Shown here: one piece after another, positions 24,161 to 36,200 of the stretch
Numbering within the stretch: the first letter of the stretch is position 1
Layout: each line of letters begins with the position of its first letter
Assembly (NCBI GenBank): GCA_002189035.1
Contig: NEEC01000285.1
Span: 1 to 43,721, forward strand
Length of the DNA stretch: 43,721 nt
DNA from: Utricularia gibba
Lineage: Eukaryota > Streptophyta > Magnoliopsida > Lamiales > Lentibulariaceae
Direction of reading: 5' to 3'
Translations under genes and position numbers: made by a program
The notes under the pieces: model-generated
Told to the model about the DNA's origin: nothing
What the model saw: only the letters and a program-made list of their open reading frames with translations
Databases searched by the model: none

Positions 24161-27100
24161 GAGCTCTGATATATTGTCGAACGACAAAGCTTCAAAACGG
24201 AAGATGACCGCCTCGGAATGAGCTTCGAAACGGTGTGTCGTGCGAAACGTGGCTCATCACGGTTTTCAAGATATCGATAAAATACGGAATGGTGCACGAG
24301 GCCTGCATCAGGTGTGGGTTGGAACACAACGTGCATTGTAAGGGATCGCCTCTAAAACAAAATTTCACACCTTCCAATGAAATGCATATGTTTTGAAGCG
24401 AGAAATCACATTTCGTCGAATCGGAAGTCCCGAGTCGCATCATCGCGAACGTCGTGGCCACTTTGTGGCACAATTGAAGGCTAATATAAGGCAATAATTC
24501 GAGCTCTGATACATCGTCGGACGACGAAGCTTCAAAACGGAAGATGACCGCCTGGAATGAGCTTCGAAACGGTGTGTCGTGTGCAACAAGGGCTCATCAC
24601 GGTTTTCAAGATATTTACAAAATACGGAATGGTGCACGAGGCCTGCATCAGGTGTGGGTTGGAACACACCGTGGCATTGTAAGGGTTCGCCTCTAAAAAA
24701 AAAATTTCACACCTTCCAATGAAATCCATATGTCTTGAAGCGAGAAAACCCATTCGCGTCGAATCGGAAGTCCGAGGTCGCATCATCGCGAACGTCGTGG
24801 CCACTTTGTGGCACAATTGAAGGGTAATATAAGGCAATAATTCGAGCTCTGATACATCGTCGGACGACGAAGCTTCCAAAACGGAAGATGACCGCCAAAT
24901 GAGCTTCGAAACGGTGTGTCGTGCGCAACGTGGCTCATCACGGTTTCAAGATATCGAGAAAATACGGAATGGTGCACGAGGCCTTCATCAGGTGTGGGTT
25001 GGAACACAACCGTGGCATTGTAAGGGATCGCCTCAAAACAAAAATTTCACACCTTCCAATGAAATGCATATTTTGCAAGCGAGAAATCACATTTGCGTCG
25101 AATTGGAAGCCCCGAGTCGCATCATCGCGAACGTCGTGGCCACTTTGTGGCACAATTGAAGGCTAATATAAGGCAATAATTCGAGCTCTGATACATCGTC
25201 GGACGACGAAGCTTCAAAAACGGAAGATGACCGCTCTGGAATGAGCTTCGAAACGGTGTGTCGTGTGCAACGGCTCATCACGGTTTTCAAGATATCAAAA
25301 TACGGAATGGTGCACGAGGCCTGCATCAGGTGTGGTTGGAACACAACGTGGCATTGTAAGGGTTCGCCTCTAAACAAAAATTTCATACCTCCAATGAAAT
25401 GCATATGTTTTGAAGCGAGAAATCCATTCGCGTCGAATCGGAAGTCCGAGGTCGCATCATCGCGAACGTCGTGGCCACTTTGTGGCACAATTGAAGGCTA
25501 ATATAAGGCAATAATTCGAGCTCTGATATATTGTCGAACGACAAAGCTTCAAACGGAAGATGACCGCCTGGAATGAGCTTCGAAACGGTGTGTCGTGCGC
25601 AACGTGGCTCATCACGGTTTCAAGATATCGATAAAATACGGAATGGTGCACGAGGCCTGCATCAGGTGTGGGTTGGAACACACACGTGCATTGTAAGGGA
25701 TCGCCTCAAAAACGAAAATTTCACACCTTCCAATGAAATGCATATGTTTTGCAAGCGAGAAATCACATTTGCGTCGAATCGGAAGCCCCGAGTCGCATCA
25801 TCGCGAACGTCGTGGCCACTTTGTGGCACAATTGAAGGCTAATATAAGGCAATAATTCGAGCTCTGATACATCGTCGGACGACGAAGCTTCAAAACGGAA
25901 GATGACCGCTCTGGAATGAGCTTCGAAACGGTGTGTCGTGTGCAACAAGGCTCATCACGGTTTTCAAGATATTACAAAATACGGAATGGTGCACGAGGCC
26001 TGCATCAGGTGTGGGTTGGAACACAACCGTGGCATTGTAAGGGTCGCCTCTAAAACAAAAATTTTCACACCTTCCAATGAAATCCATATGTCTTGAATGC
26101 GAGAAAACCATTCGCGTCGAATCGGAAGTCCGAGGTCGCATCATCGCGAACGTCGTGGCCACTTTGTGGCACAATTGAAGGCATATAAGGCAATAATTCG
26201 AGCTCTGATATATTGTCGGACGACGAAGCTTCAAAAACGGAAGATGACCGCCCTGGAATGAGCTTCGAAACGGTGTGTCGTGCGCAACGTGGCTCATCAC
26301 GGTTTCAAGATATCGAAAAATACGGAATGGTGCACGAGGCCTTCATCAGGTGTGGGTTGGAACACAACCGTGGCATTGTAAGGGATCGCCTCTAAAAACG
26401 AAAATTTCACACCTTCCAATGAAATCCATATGTTTTTGAAAGCGAGAAATCCCATTCGCGTCGAATCGGAAGTCCCGAGTCGCATCATCGCGAACGTCGT
26501 GGCCACTTTGTGGCACAATTGAAGGCTAATATAAGGCAATAATTCGAGCTCTGATACATCGTCGAACGACGAAGCTTCAAAACGGAAGATGACCGCCTCG
26601 GAATGAGCTTCGAAACGGTGTGTCGTGCGCAACGTGGCTCATCACGGTTTTCAAGATATCGACAAAATACGGAATGGTGCACGAGGCCTGCATCAGGTGT
26701 GGGTTGGAACACAACCGTGGCATTGTAAGGGATCGCCTAAAACGAAAATTTCACACCTTCCAATGAAATCCATATGTCTTGAAGCGAGAAATCCCATTCG
26801 CGTCGAATCGGAAGTCCGAGGTCGCATCATCGCGAACGTCGTGGCCACTTTGTGGCACAATTGAAGGCTAATATAAGGCAATAATTCGAGCTCTGATATA
26901 TTGTCGGACGACGAAGCTTCAAAAACGGAAGATGACCGCCCTGGAATGAGCTTCGAAACGGTGTGTCGTGCGCAACGTGGCTCATCACGGTTTCAAGATA
27001 TCGACAAAATACGGAATGGTGCACGAGGCCTCATCAGGTGTGGGTTGGAACACAACCGTGGCATTGTAAGGGATCGCCTCAAAAACAAAATTTTTCACAC

Positions 27101-28595
27101 CTTCCAATGAAATCCATATGTTTGAATGCGAGAAAACCCATTCGCGTCGAATCGGAAGTCCGAGGTCGCATCATCGCGAACGTCGTGGCCACTTTTGGCA
27201 CAATTGAAGGGTAATATAAGGCAATAATTCGAGCTCTGATATATTGTCGGACGACGAAGCTTCAAAACGGAAGATGACCGCCCTAGAATGAGCTTCGAAA
27301 CGTGTGTCGTGCGCAACGTGGCTCATCACGGTTTCAAGATATCGATAAAATACGGAATGGTGCACGAGGCCTGCATCAGGTGTGGGTTGGAACACAACCG
27401 TGCCATTGTAAGGGATCGCCTCAAAAACAAAAATTTCACACCTTCCAATGAAATGCATATCTTTTGCAAGCGAGAAATCACATTTGCGTCGAATTGGAAG
27501 CCCCGAGTCGCATCATCGCGTACGTCGTGGCCACTTTGTGGCACAATTGAAGGCTAATATAAGGCAATAATTCGATCTCTGATACATCGTCGGACGACGA
27601 AGCTTCAAAACGGAAGATGACCGCTCTGGAATGAGCTTCGAAACGGTGTGTCGTGTGCAACAAGGCTCATCACGGTTTTCAAGATATTTACAAAATACGG
27701 AATGGTGCACGAGGCCTTCATCAGGTGTGGGTTGGAACACAACCGTGGCATTGTAAGGTTCGCCTCTAAAACAAAAATTTCATACCTTCCAATGAAATCC
27801 ATATGTCTTGAATGCGAGAAAACCCATTCGCGTCGAATCGGAAGTCCGAGGTCGCATCATCGCGAACGTCGTGGCCACTTTTTGGCACAATTGAAGGGTA
27901 ATATAAGGCAATAATTCCAGCTCTGATATATTGTCGGACGACGAAGCTTCCAAAACGGAAGATGACCGCCCTGGAATGAGCTTCGAAACGGTGTGTCGTG
28001 TGCAACGTGGCTCATCACGGTTTCAAGATATCGATAAAATACGGAATGGTGCACGAGGCCTGCATCAGGTGTGGGTGGAACACAACCGTGCATTGTAAGG
28101 ATCGCCTCAAAAACAAAAATTTCACACCTTCCAATGAAATGCATATCTTTTGCAAGCGAGAAATCACATTTGCGTCGAATTGGAAGCCCCGAGTCGCATC
28201 ATCGCGTACGTCGTGGCCACTTTGTGGCACAATTGAAGGCTAATATAAGGCAATAATTCGATCTCTGATACATCGTCGGACGACGAAGCTTCAAAAACGG
28301 AAGATGACCGCTCTGGAATGAGCTTCGAAACGGTGTGTGTGTGTCGTGTGCAACGGCTCATCACGGTTTTCAAGATATTTACAAAATACGGAATGGTGCA
28401 CGAGGCCTGCATCAGGTGTGGGTTGGAACACACCGTGGCATTGTAAGGGTTGCCTCTAAAACAAAAATTTCATACCTTCCAATGAAATGCATATGTTTTG
28501 AAAGCGAGAAATCCAATTCGCGTCGAATCGAAGTCCGAGGTCGCATCATCGCGAACGTCGTGGCCACTTTTGGCACAATTGAAGGGTAATATAAG
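24161..28595. repeat. Second dimeric (A/B) higher-order domain, interrupted
   Basis: Monomers start at 24161, 24501, 24844, 25183, 25518, 25859, 26200, 26546, 26888, 27231, 27574, 27918 and 28260. The A/B alternation seen in the left domain is clear for 24161-26199 and for 27231-28595. The three units at 26200, 26546 and 26888 carry GATATCGACAAA or GATATCGAAAAA with GCGCAACGTGG and no class B marker set, so they interrupt it. In 27231-28595 both A units have ATGCATATCTTTTGCAAGCG and CGCGTACGTCG, and both B units begin with GATCTCTGATA instead of GAGCTCTGATA, indicating recent duplication of that dimer subtype. Confidence 0.78.
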
Positions 28596-28734
28596 GAGCT
28601 CGTCGGACAATGCTTTTACAATGATTGAAAGCGAGAAATCCCATTCGCGTCGAATCGGAAGTCCCGAGTCGCATCATCGCGAACGTCGTGGCCACTTTGT
28701 GGCACAATTGAAGGCTAATATAAGGCAATAATTC
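28596..28734. repeat. Truncated 139-bp monomer (first copy)
   Basis: After GAGCTCGTCGGACAATG (28596-28612) the sequence passes through about 15 unfamiliar bases (CTTTTACAATGA) into TTGAAAGCGAGAAATCCC, so roughly 200 bp from the AAGCTT region to the CATATG region are missing. The TGATATAT stretch after the anchor is also lost. The downstream part (TCGAATCGGAAGTCCCGAG onward) is ordinary. Confidence 0.85.
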
Positions 28735-29078
28735 GAGCTCTGATACATCGTCGAACGACAAAGCTTGCAAAACGGAAGATGACCGCCTCGGAATGAGCTT
28801 CGAAACGGTGTGTGATGCGCAACGCGGCTCATCACGTTTTTAAGGATATCGACAAAATACGGAATGGTGCACGGGGCCTTCATCAGGTGTGGGTTGGAAC
28901 ACACCCATGGCATTGTGAAGGATCGCCACTAAAACGAAAATTTCACACCTTCCAATGAAATCCATATGTCTTGAAGCGAGAAATCCCATTCGCGTCGAAT
29001 CGGAAGTCCGAGGTCGCATCATCGCGAACGTCGTGGCCACTTTGTGGCACAATTGAAGGTAATATAAGGCAATAATTC
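28735..29078. repeat. Divergent monomer (first copy)
   Basis: Full-length unit with several private changes: AAGCTTGCAAAACGG, GTGTGTGATGCGC, AACGCGGCTCATCACG followed by TTTTTAAGG, GTGCACGGGGCCTTC, CCCATGGCATTGTGAAGG and ATCGCCACTAAAAC. CACGGGGCCTTC and TGTGAAGGATCGCCACT are seen only here and in the unit at 29572. Confidence 0.85.
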
Positions 29079-29423
29079 GAGCTCTGATATATTGTCGGAC
29101 GACGAAGCTTCCAAAACGGAAGATGACGCCCTAGAATGAGCTTCGAAACGGTGTGTCGTGCGAAACGTGGCTCATCACGGTTTTCAAGATATCGACAAAA
29201 ATACGGAATGGTGCACGAGGCCTTCATCAGGTGTGGGTTGGAACACAACCGTGGCATTGTAAGGGATCGCCTCTAAAACGAAAATTTCACACCTTCCAAT
29301 GAAATGCATATGTTTTGAAAGTGTGAAATCCAATTCGCGTCGAATCGGAAGTCCGAGGTCGCATCATCGCGAACGTCGTGGCCACTTTTTGCACAATTGA
29401 AGGGTAATATAAGGCAATAATTC

Positions 29424-29571
29424 CAGCTCTGATATATTGTCGGACAATGAAGCTTTTTGAGCTTTGAAAGCGAGAAATCCCATTCGCGTCGAATCGGAAG
29501 TCCGAGTCGCATCATCGCGAACGTCGTGGCCACTTTGTGCACAATTGAAGGCTAATATAAGGCAATAATTC
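29424..29571. repeat. Truncated 148-bp monomer (second copy)
   Basis: Begins CAGCTCTGATATATTGTCGG, then ACAATGAAGCTTTTTGAGC joins directly to TTTGAAAGCGAGAAATCCC. About 195 bp between the AAGCTT and CATATG regions are missing. The CGGACAATG sequence links it to the other truncated unit at 28596 and to the unit at 42850, which has CGGACAATGAAGCTTCC without the deletion and may resemble the precursor. Confidence 0.85.
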
Positions 29572-29912
29572 GAGCTCTGATACATCGTCGAACGACAAAG
29601 CTTGCAAAACGGAAGATGACCGCCTCGGAATGAGCTTCGAAACGGGTGTGTCATGCGCAACGCGGCTCATCACGCTTTTAAGATATCGACAAAATACGGA
29701 ATGGTGCACGGGGCCTTCATCAGGTGTGGGTTGGAACACACCATGGCATTGTGAAGGATCGCCACTAAAACGAAAATTTCACACCTTCCAATGAAATCCA
29801 TATGTCTTGAATGCGAGAAAACCCATTCGCGTCGAATCGGAAGTCCGAGCATCATCGCGAACGTCGTGGCCACTTTGTGGCACAATTGAAGGGTTATATA
29901 AGGAAATAATTC
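29572..29912. repeat. Divergent monomer (second copy)
   Basis: Carries the same private variants as the unit at 28735: AAGCTTGCAAAACGG, AACGCGGCTCATCACG, CACGGGGCCTTC, CCATGGCATTGTGAAGG and ATCGCCACTAAAAC. Small differences include GTGTGTCATGCGC and CACGCTTTTAAG. It ends in GGGTTATATAAGGAAATAATTC, which is the only place where the usual TAATATAAGG becomes a TATATAA word. Confidence 0.85.
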
Positions 29913-30257
29913 GAGCTCTGATATATTGTCGGACGACGAAGCTTCAAAAACGGAAGATGACCGCCCTGGAATGAGCTTCGAAACGGTGTGTCGTGCGCAA
30001 CGTGGCTCATCACGGTATTCAAGATATCGAGAAAATACGGAATGGTGCACGAGGCCTTCATCAGGTGTGGGTTGGAACACAACCGTGGCATTGTAAGGGA
30101 TCGCCTCAAAAACGAAAATTTCACACCTTCCAATGAAATGCATATGTTTTGAAAGCGAGAAATCCATTCGCGTCGAATCGGAAGTCCGAGGTCGCATCAT
30201 CGCGAACGTCGTGGCCACTTTGTGGCACAATTGAAGGCTAATATAAGGCAATAATTC

Positions 30258-33200
30258 GAGCTCTGATACATCGTCGGACGACGAAGCTTCCAAAACGGAA
30301 GATGACGCCCTGGAATGAGCTTTAAACGGTGTGTCGTACGCAACGTGGCTCATCACGGTTTTCAAGATATCGATAAAATACGGAATGGTGCACGAGGCCT
30401 GCATCAGGTGTGGGTTGGAACACAATCGTGCATTGTAAGGGATCGCCTCAAAAACAAAATTTCACACCTTCCAATGAAATGCATATTTTGCAAGCGAGAA
30501 ATCCATTTGCGTCGAATTGGAAGCCCGAGTCGCATCATCGCGAACGTCGTGGCCACTTTGTGGCACAATTGAAGGCTAATATAAGGCAATAATTCGAGCT
30601 CTGATACATCGTCGGACGACGAAGCTTCAAAAACGGAAGATGACCGCTCTGGAATGAGCTTCGAAACGGTGTGTCGTGCGCAACAAGGCTCATCACGGTT
30701 TTCAAGATATTTACAAAATACGGAATGGTGCACGAGGCCTGCATCAGGTGTGGGTTGGAACACAACCGTGGCATTGTAAGGGTTCGCCTCTTAAAACAAA
30801 AATTTCATACCTTCCAATGAAATCCATATGTCTTGAAGCGAGAAAACCCATTCGCGTCGAATCGGAAGTCCGAGGTCGCATCATCGCGAACGTCGTGGCC
30901 ACTTTGTGGCACAATTGAAGGCTAATATAAGGCAATAATTCGAGCTCTGATATATTGTCGACGACGAAGCTTCAAAAACGGAAGATGACCGCCTCGGAAT
31001 GAGCTTCGAAACGGTGTGTCGTGTGCAACGTGGCTCATCACGGTTTTCAAGATATTTACAAAATACGGAATGGTGCACGAGGCCTGCATCAGGTGTGGGT
31101 TGGAACACACCGTGGCATTGTAAGGGTTCGCCTCTAAAACAAAAATTTCATACCTTCCAATGAAATCCATATGTCTTGAATGCGAGAAAACCCATTCGCG
31201 TCGAATCGGAAGTCCGAGTCGCATCATCGCGAACGTCGTGGCCACTTTGTGGCACAATTGAAGGCTAATATAAGGCAATAATTCGAGCTCTGATACATCG
31301 TCGGACGACGAAGCTTCAAAACGGAAGATGACCGCCCTGGAATGAGCTTCGAAACGGTGTGTCGTGCGCAACGTGGCTCATCACGGTTTTCAAGATATCG
31401 AAAAATACGGAATGGTGCACGAGGCCTGCATCAGGTGTGGGTTGGAACACAACCGTGGCATTGTAAGGATCGCCTCAAAAACGAAAATTTCACACCTTCC
31501 AATGAAATGCATATGTTTTGAAAGCGAGAAATCCATTCGCGTCGAATCGGAAGTCCGAGGTCGCATCATCGCGAACGTCGTGGCCACTTTTGGCACAATT
31601 GAAGGCTAATATAAGGCAATAATTCGAGCTCTGATACATCGTCGGACGATGAAGCTTCCAAAACGGAAGATGACCGCCTAGAATGAGCTTCGAAACGTGT
31701 GTCGTTGCAACGTGGCTCATCACGGTTTCAAGATATCGATAAAATACGGAATGGTGCACGAGGCCTGCATCAGGTGTGGGTTGGAACACAACCGTGCATT
31801 GTAAGGGATCGCCTCAAAAACAAAAATTTCACACCTTCCAATGAAATGCATATGTTTTGCAAGCGAGAAATCACATTTGCGTCGAATTGGAAGCCCGAGT
31901 CGCATCATCGCGTACGTCGTGGCCACTTTGTGGCACAATTGAAGGCTAATATAAGGCAATAATTCGAGCTCTGATACATCGTCGGACGACGAAGCTTCAA
32001 AAACGGAAGATGACCGCTCTGGAATGAGCTTCGAAACGGTGTGTCGTGTGCAACAAGGCTCATCACGGTTTTCAAGATATTTACAAAATACGGAATGGTG
32101 CACGAGGCCTGCATCAGGTGTGGGTTGGAACACAACCGTGGCATTGTAAGGGTTCGCCTCTAAAACAAAAATTTCATACCTTCCAATGAAATCCATATGT
32201 CTTGAATGCGAGAAAACCCATTCGCGTCGAATCGGAAGTCCGAGGTCGCATCATCGCGAACGTCGTGGCCACTTTGTGGCACAATTGAAGGCTAATATAA
32301 GGCAATAATTCGAGCTCTGATACATGTCGGACGACGAAGCTTCAAAACGGAAGATGACCGCCTGGAATGAGCTTCGAAAACGGTGTGTCGTGTGCAACAA
32401 GGCTCATCACGGTTTTCAAGATATCGATAAAATACGGAATGGTGCACGAGGCCTCATCAGGTGTGGGTTGGAACACAACCGTGGCATTGTAAGGGTTCGC
32501 CTCTAAAACAAAAATTTCACACCTTCCAATGAAATCCATATGTCTTGAAGCGAGAAAACCCATTCGCGTCGAATCGGAAGTCCGAGGTCGCATCATCATC
32601 GAACGTCGTGGCCACTTTGTGGCACAATTGAAGGCTAATATAAGGCAATAATTCGAGCTCTGATATATTGTCGAACGACAAAGCTTGCAAAACGGAAGAT
32701 GACCGCCTCGGAATGAGCTTCGAAACGGGTGTGTCGTGTGCAACGGCTCATCACGGTTTTCAAGATATTTACAAAATACGGAATGGTGCACGAGGCCTGC
32801 ATCAGGTGTGGGTTGGAACACACGTGGCATTGTAAGGGATCGCCTCTAAAACAAAATTTCACACCTTCCAATGAAATGCATATGTTTTGCAAGCGAGAAA
32901 TCCATTTGCGTCGAATCGGAAGTCCGAGTCGCATCATCGCGAACGTCGTGGCCACTTTGTGGCACAATTGAAGGCTAATATAAGGCAATAATTCGAGCTC
33001 TGATATATGTCGGACGACGAAGCTTCAAAACGGAAGATGACCGCTCTGGAATGAGCTTCGAAACGGTGTGTCGTGTGCAACAAGGCTCATCACGGTTTTC
33101 AAGATATTTAAAATACGGAATGGTGCACGAGGCCTGCATCAGGTGTGGGTTGGAACACAACCGTGGCATTGTAAGGGATCGCCTCAAACAAAAATTTCAC

Positions 33201-36200
33201 ACCTTCCAATGAAATCCATATGTTTGAAGCGAGAAAACCCATTCGCGTCGAATCGAAGAAGTCCGAGGTCGCATCATCGCGAACGTCGTGGCCACTTTGT
33301 GGCACAATTGAAGGCTAATATAAGGCAATAATTCGAGCTCTGATATATTGTCGACGACGAAGCTTCCAAAACGGAAGATGACCGCCTCGGAATGAGCTTC
33401 GAAAAAAAACGGTGTGTCGTGTGCAACAAGGCTCATCACGGTTTTCAAGATATTTACAAAATACGGAATGGTGCACGAGGCCTGCATCAGGTGTGGGTTG
33501 GAACACACCGTGGCATTGTAAGGGTTCGCCTCTAAAACAAAAATTTCACACCTTCCAATGAAATCCATATGTTTGAAGCGAGAAAACCCATTCGCGTCGA
33601 ATCGGAAGTCCGAGGTCGCATCATCGCGAACGTCGTGGCCACTTTGTGGCACAATTGAAGGCTAATATAAGGCAATAATTCGAGCTCTGATACATGTCGG
33701 ACGACGAAGCTTCAAAAACGGAAGATGACCGCCCTGGAATGAGCTTCGAAACGGTGTGTCGTGCGCAACGTGGCTCATCACGGTTTTCAAGATATCGACA
33801 AAATACGGAATGGTGCACGAGGCCTTCATCAGGTGTGGGTTGGAACACAACCGTGGCATTGTAAGGGATCGCCTCAAAACAAAAATTTCACACCTTCCAA
33901 TGAAATCCATATGTTTGAAAGCGAGAAATCCATTCGCGTCGAATCGGAAGTCCGAGGTCGCATCATCGCGAACGTCGTGGCCACTTTGTGGCACAATTGA
34001 AGGCTAATATAAGGCAATAATTCGAGCTCTGATACATCGTCGGACGACGAAGCTTCCAAAACGGAAGATGACCGCCGGAATGAGCTTCGAAACGGTGTGT
34101 CGTTGCAACGTGGCTCATCACGGTTTTCAAGATATCGATAAAATACGGAATGGTGCACGAGGCCTGCATCAGGTGTGGGTTGGAACACAACCGTGCATTG
34201 TAAGGGATCGCCTCAAAAACAAAAATTTCACACCTTCCAATGAAATGCATATGTTTTGCAAGCGAGAAATCCATTTGCGTCGAATCGGAAGCCCGAGTCG
34301 CATCATCGCGTACGTCGTGGCCACTTTGTGGCACAATTGAAGGCTAATATAAGGCAATAATTCGAGCTCTGATACATCGTCGGACGACGAAGCTTCAAAA
34401 ACGGAAGATGACCGCTCTGGAATGAGCTTCGAAACGGTGTGTCGTGTGCAACAAGGCTCATCACGGTTTTCAAGATATTACAAAATACGGAATGGTGCAC
34501 GAGGCCTGCATCAGGTGTGGGTTGGAACACACCGTGGCATTGTAAGGGTTCGCCTCTAAAACAAAAATTTCATACCTTCCAATGAAATGCATATTTTGAA
34601 GCGAGAAATCACATTTGCGTCGAATTGGAAGCCCCGAGTCGCATCATCGCGAACGTCGTGGCCACTTTGTGGCACAATTGAAGGCTAATATAAGGCAATA
34701 ATTCGAGCTCTGATACATCGTCGGACGACGAAGCTTCAAAAACGGAAGATGACCGCCCTGGAATGAGCTTCGAAACGGTGTGTCGTGTGCAACGGCTCAT
34801 CACGGTTTTCAAGATATCCAAAATACGGAATGGTGCACGAGGCCTGCATCAGGTGTGGGTTGGAACACAACCGTGGCATTGTAAGGGATCGCCTCAAAAC
34901 AAAAATTTCACCTTCCAATGAAATCCATATGTTTGAAGCGAGAAATCCCATTCGCGTCGAATCGGAAGTCCGAGTCGCATCATCGCGAACGTCGTGGCCA
35001 CTTTGTGGCACAATTGAAGGCTAATATAAGGCAATAATTCGAGCTCTGATATATTGTCGACGACGAAGCTTCAAAACGGAAGATGACCGCCTCGGAATGA
35101 GCTTCGAAACGGTGTGTCAACGTGGCTCATCACGGTTTTCAAGATATCGATAAAATACGGAATGGTGCACGAGGCCTGCATCAGGTGTGGGTTGGAACAC
35201 AACCGTGGCATTTGTAAGGGATCGCCTCTAAAACAAAAATTTCACACCTTCCAATGAAATCCATATGTCTTGAAGCGAGAAAAACCCATTCGCGTCGAAT
35301 CGGAAGTCCGAGGTCGCATCATCGCGAACGTCGTGGCCACTTTGTGGCACAATTGAAGGCTAATATAAGGCAATAATTCGAGCTCTGATATATTGTCGAA
35401 CGACGAAGCTTCAAAACGGAAGATGACCGCCTCGGAATGAGCTTCGAAACGGTGTGTCGTGTGCAACAAGGCTCATCACGGTTTTCAAGATATCGAAAAA
35501 TACGGAATGGTGCACGAGGCCTGCATCAGGTGTGGGTTGGAACACACCGTGGCATTGTAAGGGATCGCCTCAAAACAAAAATTTCACACCTTCCAATGAA
35601 ATCCATATGTCTTGAAGCGAGAAAAACATTCGCGTCGAATCGGAAGTCCGAGGTCGCATCATCGCGAACGTCGTGGCCACTTTGTGGCACAATTGAAGGC
35701 TAATATAAGGCAATAATTCGAGCTCTGATACATCGTCGGACGACGAAGCTTCAAAAACGGAAGATGACCGCCTGGAATGAGCTTCGAAACGGTGTGTCGT
35801 GCGCAACGTGGCTCATCACGGTTTTCAAGATATCGACAAAATACGGAATGGTGCACGAGGCCTGCATCAGGTGTGGGTTGGAACACACCGTGGCATTGTA
35901 AGGGATCGCCTCAAAAACAAAAATTTCACACCTTCCAATGAAATGCATATGTTTTGAAAGCGAGAAATCCATTCGCGTCGAATCGGAAGTCCGAGGTCGC
36001 ATCATCGCGAACGTCGTGGCCACTTTTGTGGCACAATTGAAGGCTAATATAAGGCAATAATTCGAGCTCTGATACATGTCGGACGACGAAGCTTCCAAAA
36101 CGGAAGATGACCGCCTGGAATGAGCTTCGAAACGGTGTGTCGTGTGCAACGTGGCTCATCACGGTTTCAAGATATCGATAAAATACGGAATGGTGCACGA

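Larger units (their letters stand above)
28596..30257. repeat. Rearranged block: truncated + divergent + full monomer, present twice
   Basis: Unit starts are 28596 (139 bp), 28735 (344), 29079 (345), 29424 (148), 29572 (341) and 29913 (345). The order short, divergent, full occurs twice in tandem, 828 and 834 bp long. The two short units share a similar internal loss and the two divergent units share private variants found nowhere else in the window. The full-length third members are less alike. This supports duplication of a segment that already contained the deletion, followed by some divergence or replacement. Confidence 0.8.

Noticed and set aside
29893-29902. TATATAAGG as a promoter TATA box
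   Set aside because: It is a single-base variant of the TAATATAAGG present in every unit, with no gene or other promoter element nearby.
33397-33412. Extended A-run in GAAAAAAAACGG as a functional element
   Set aside because: A lone homopolymer expansion in one monomer, best explained by slippage or base-calling error.
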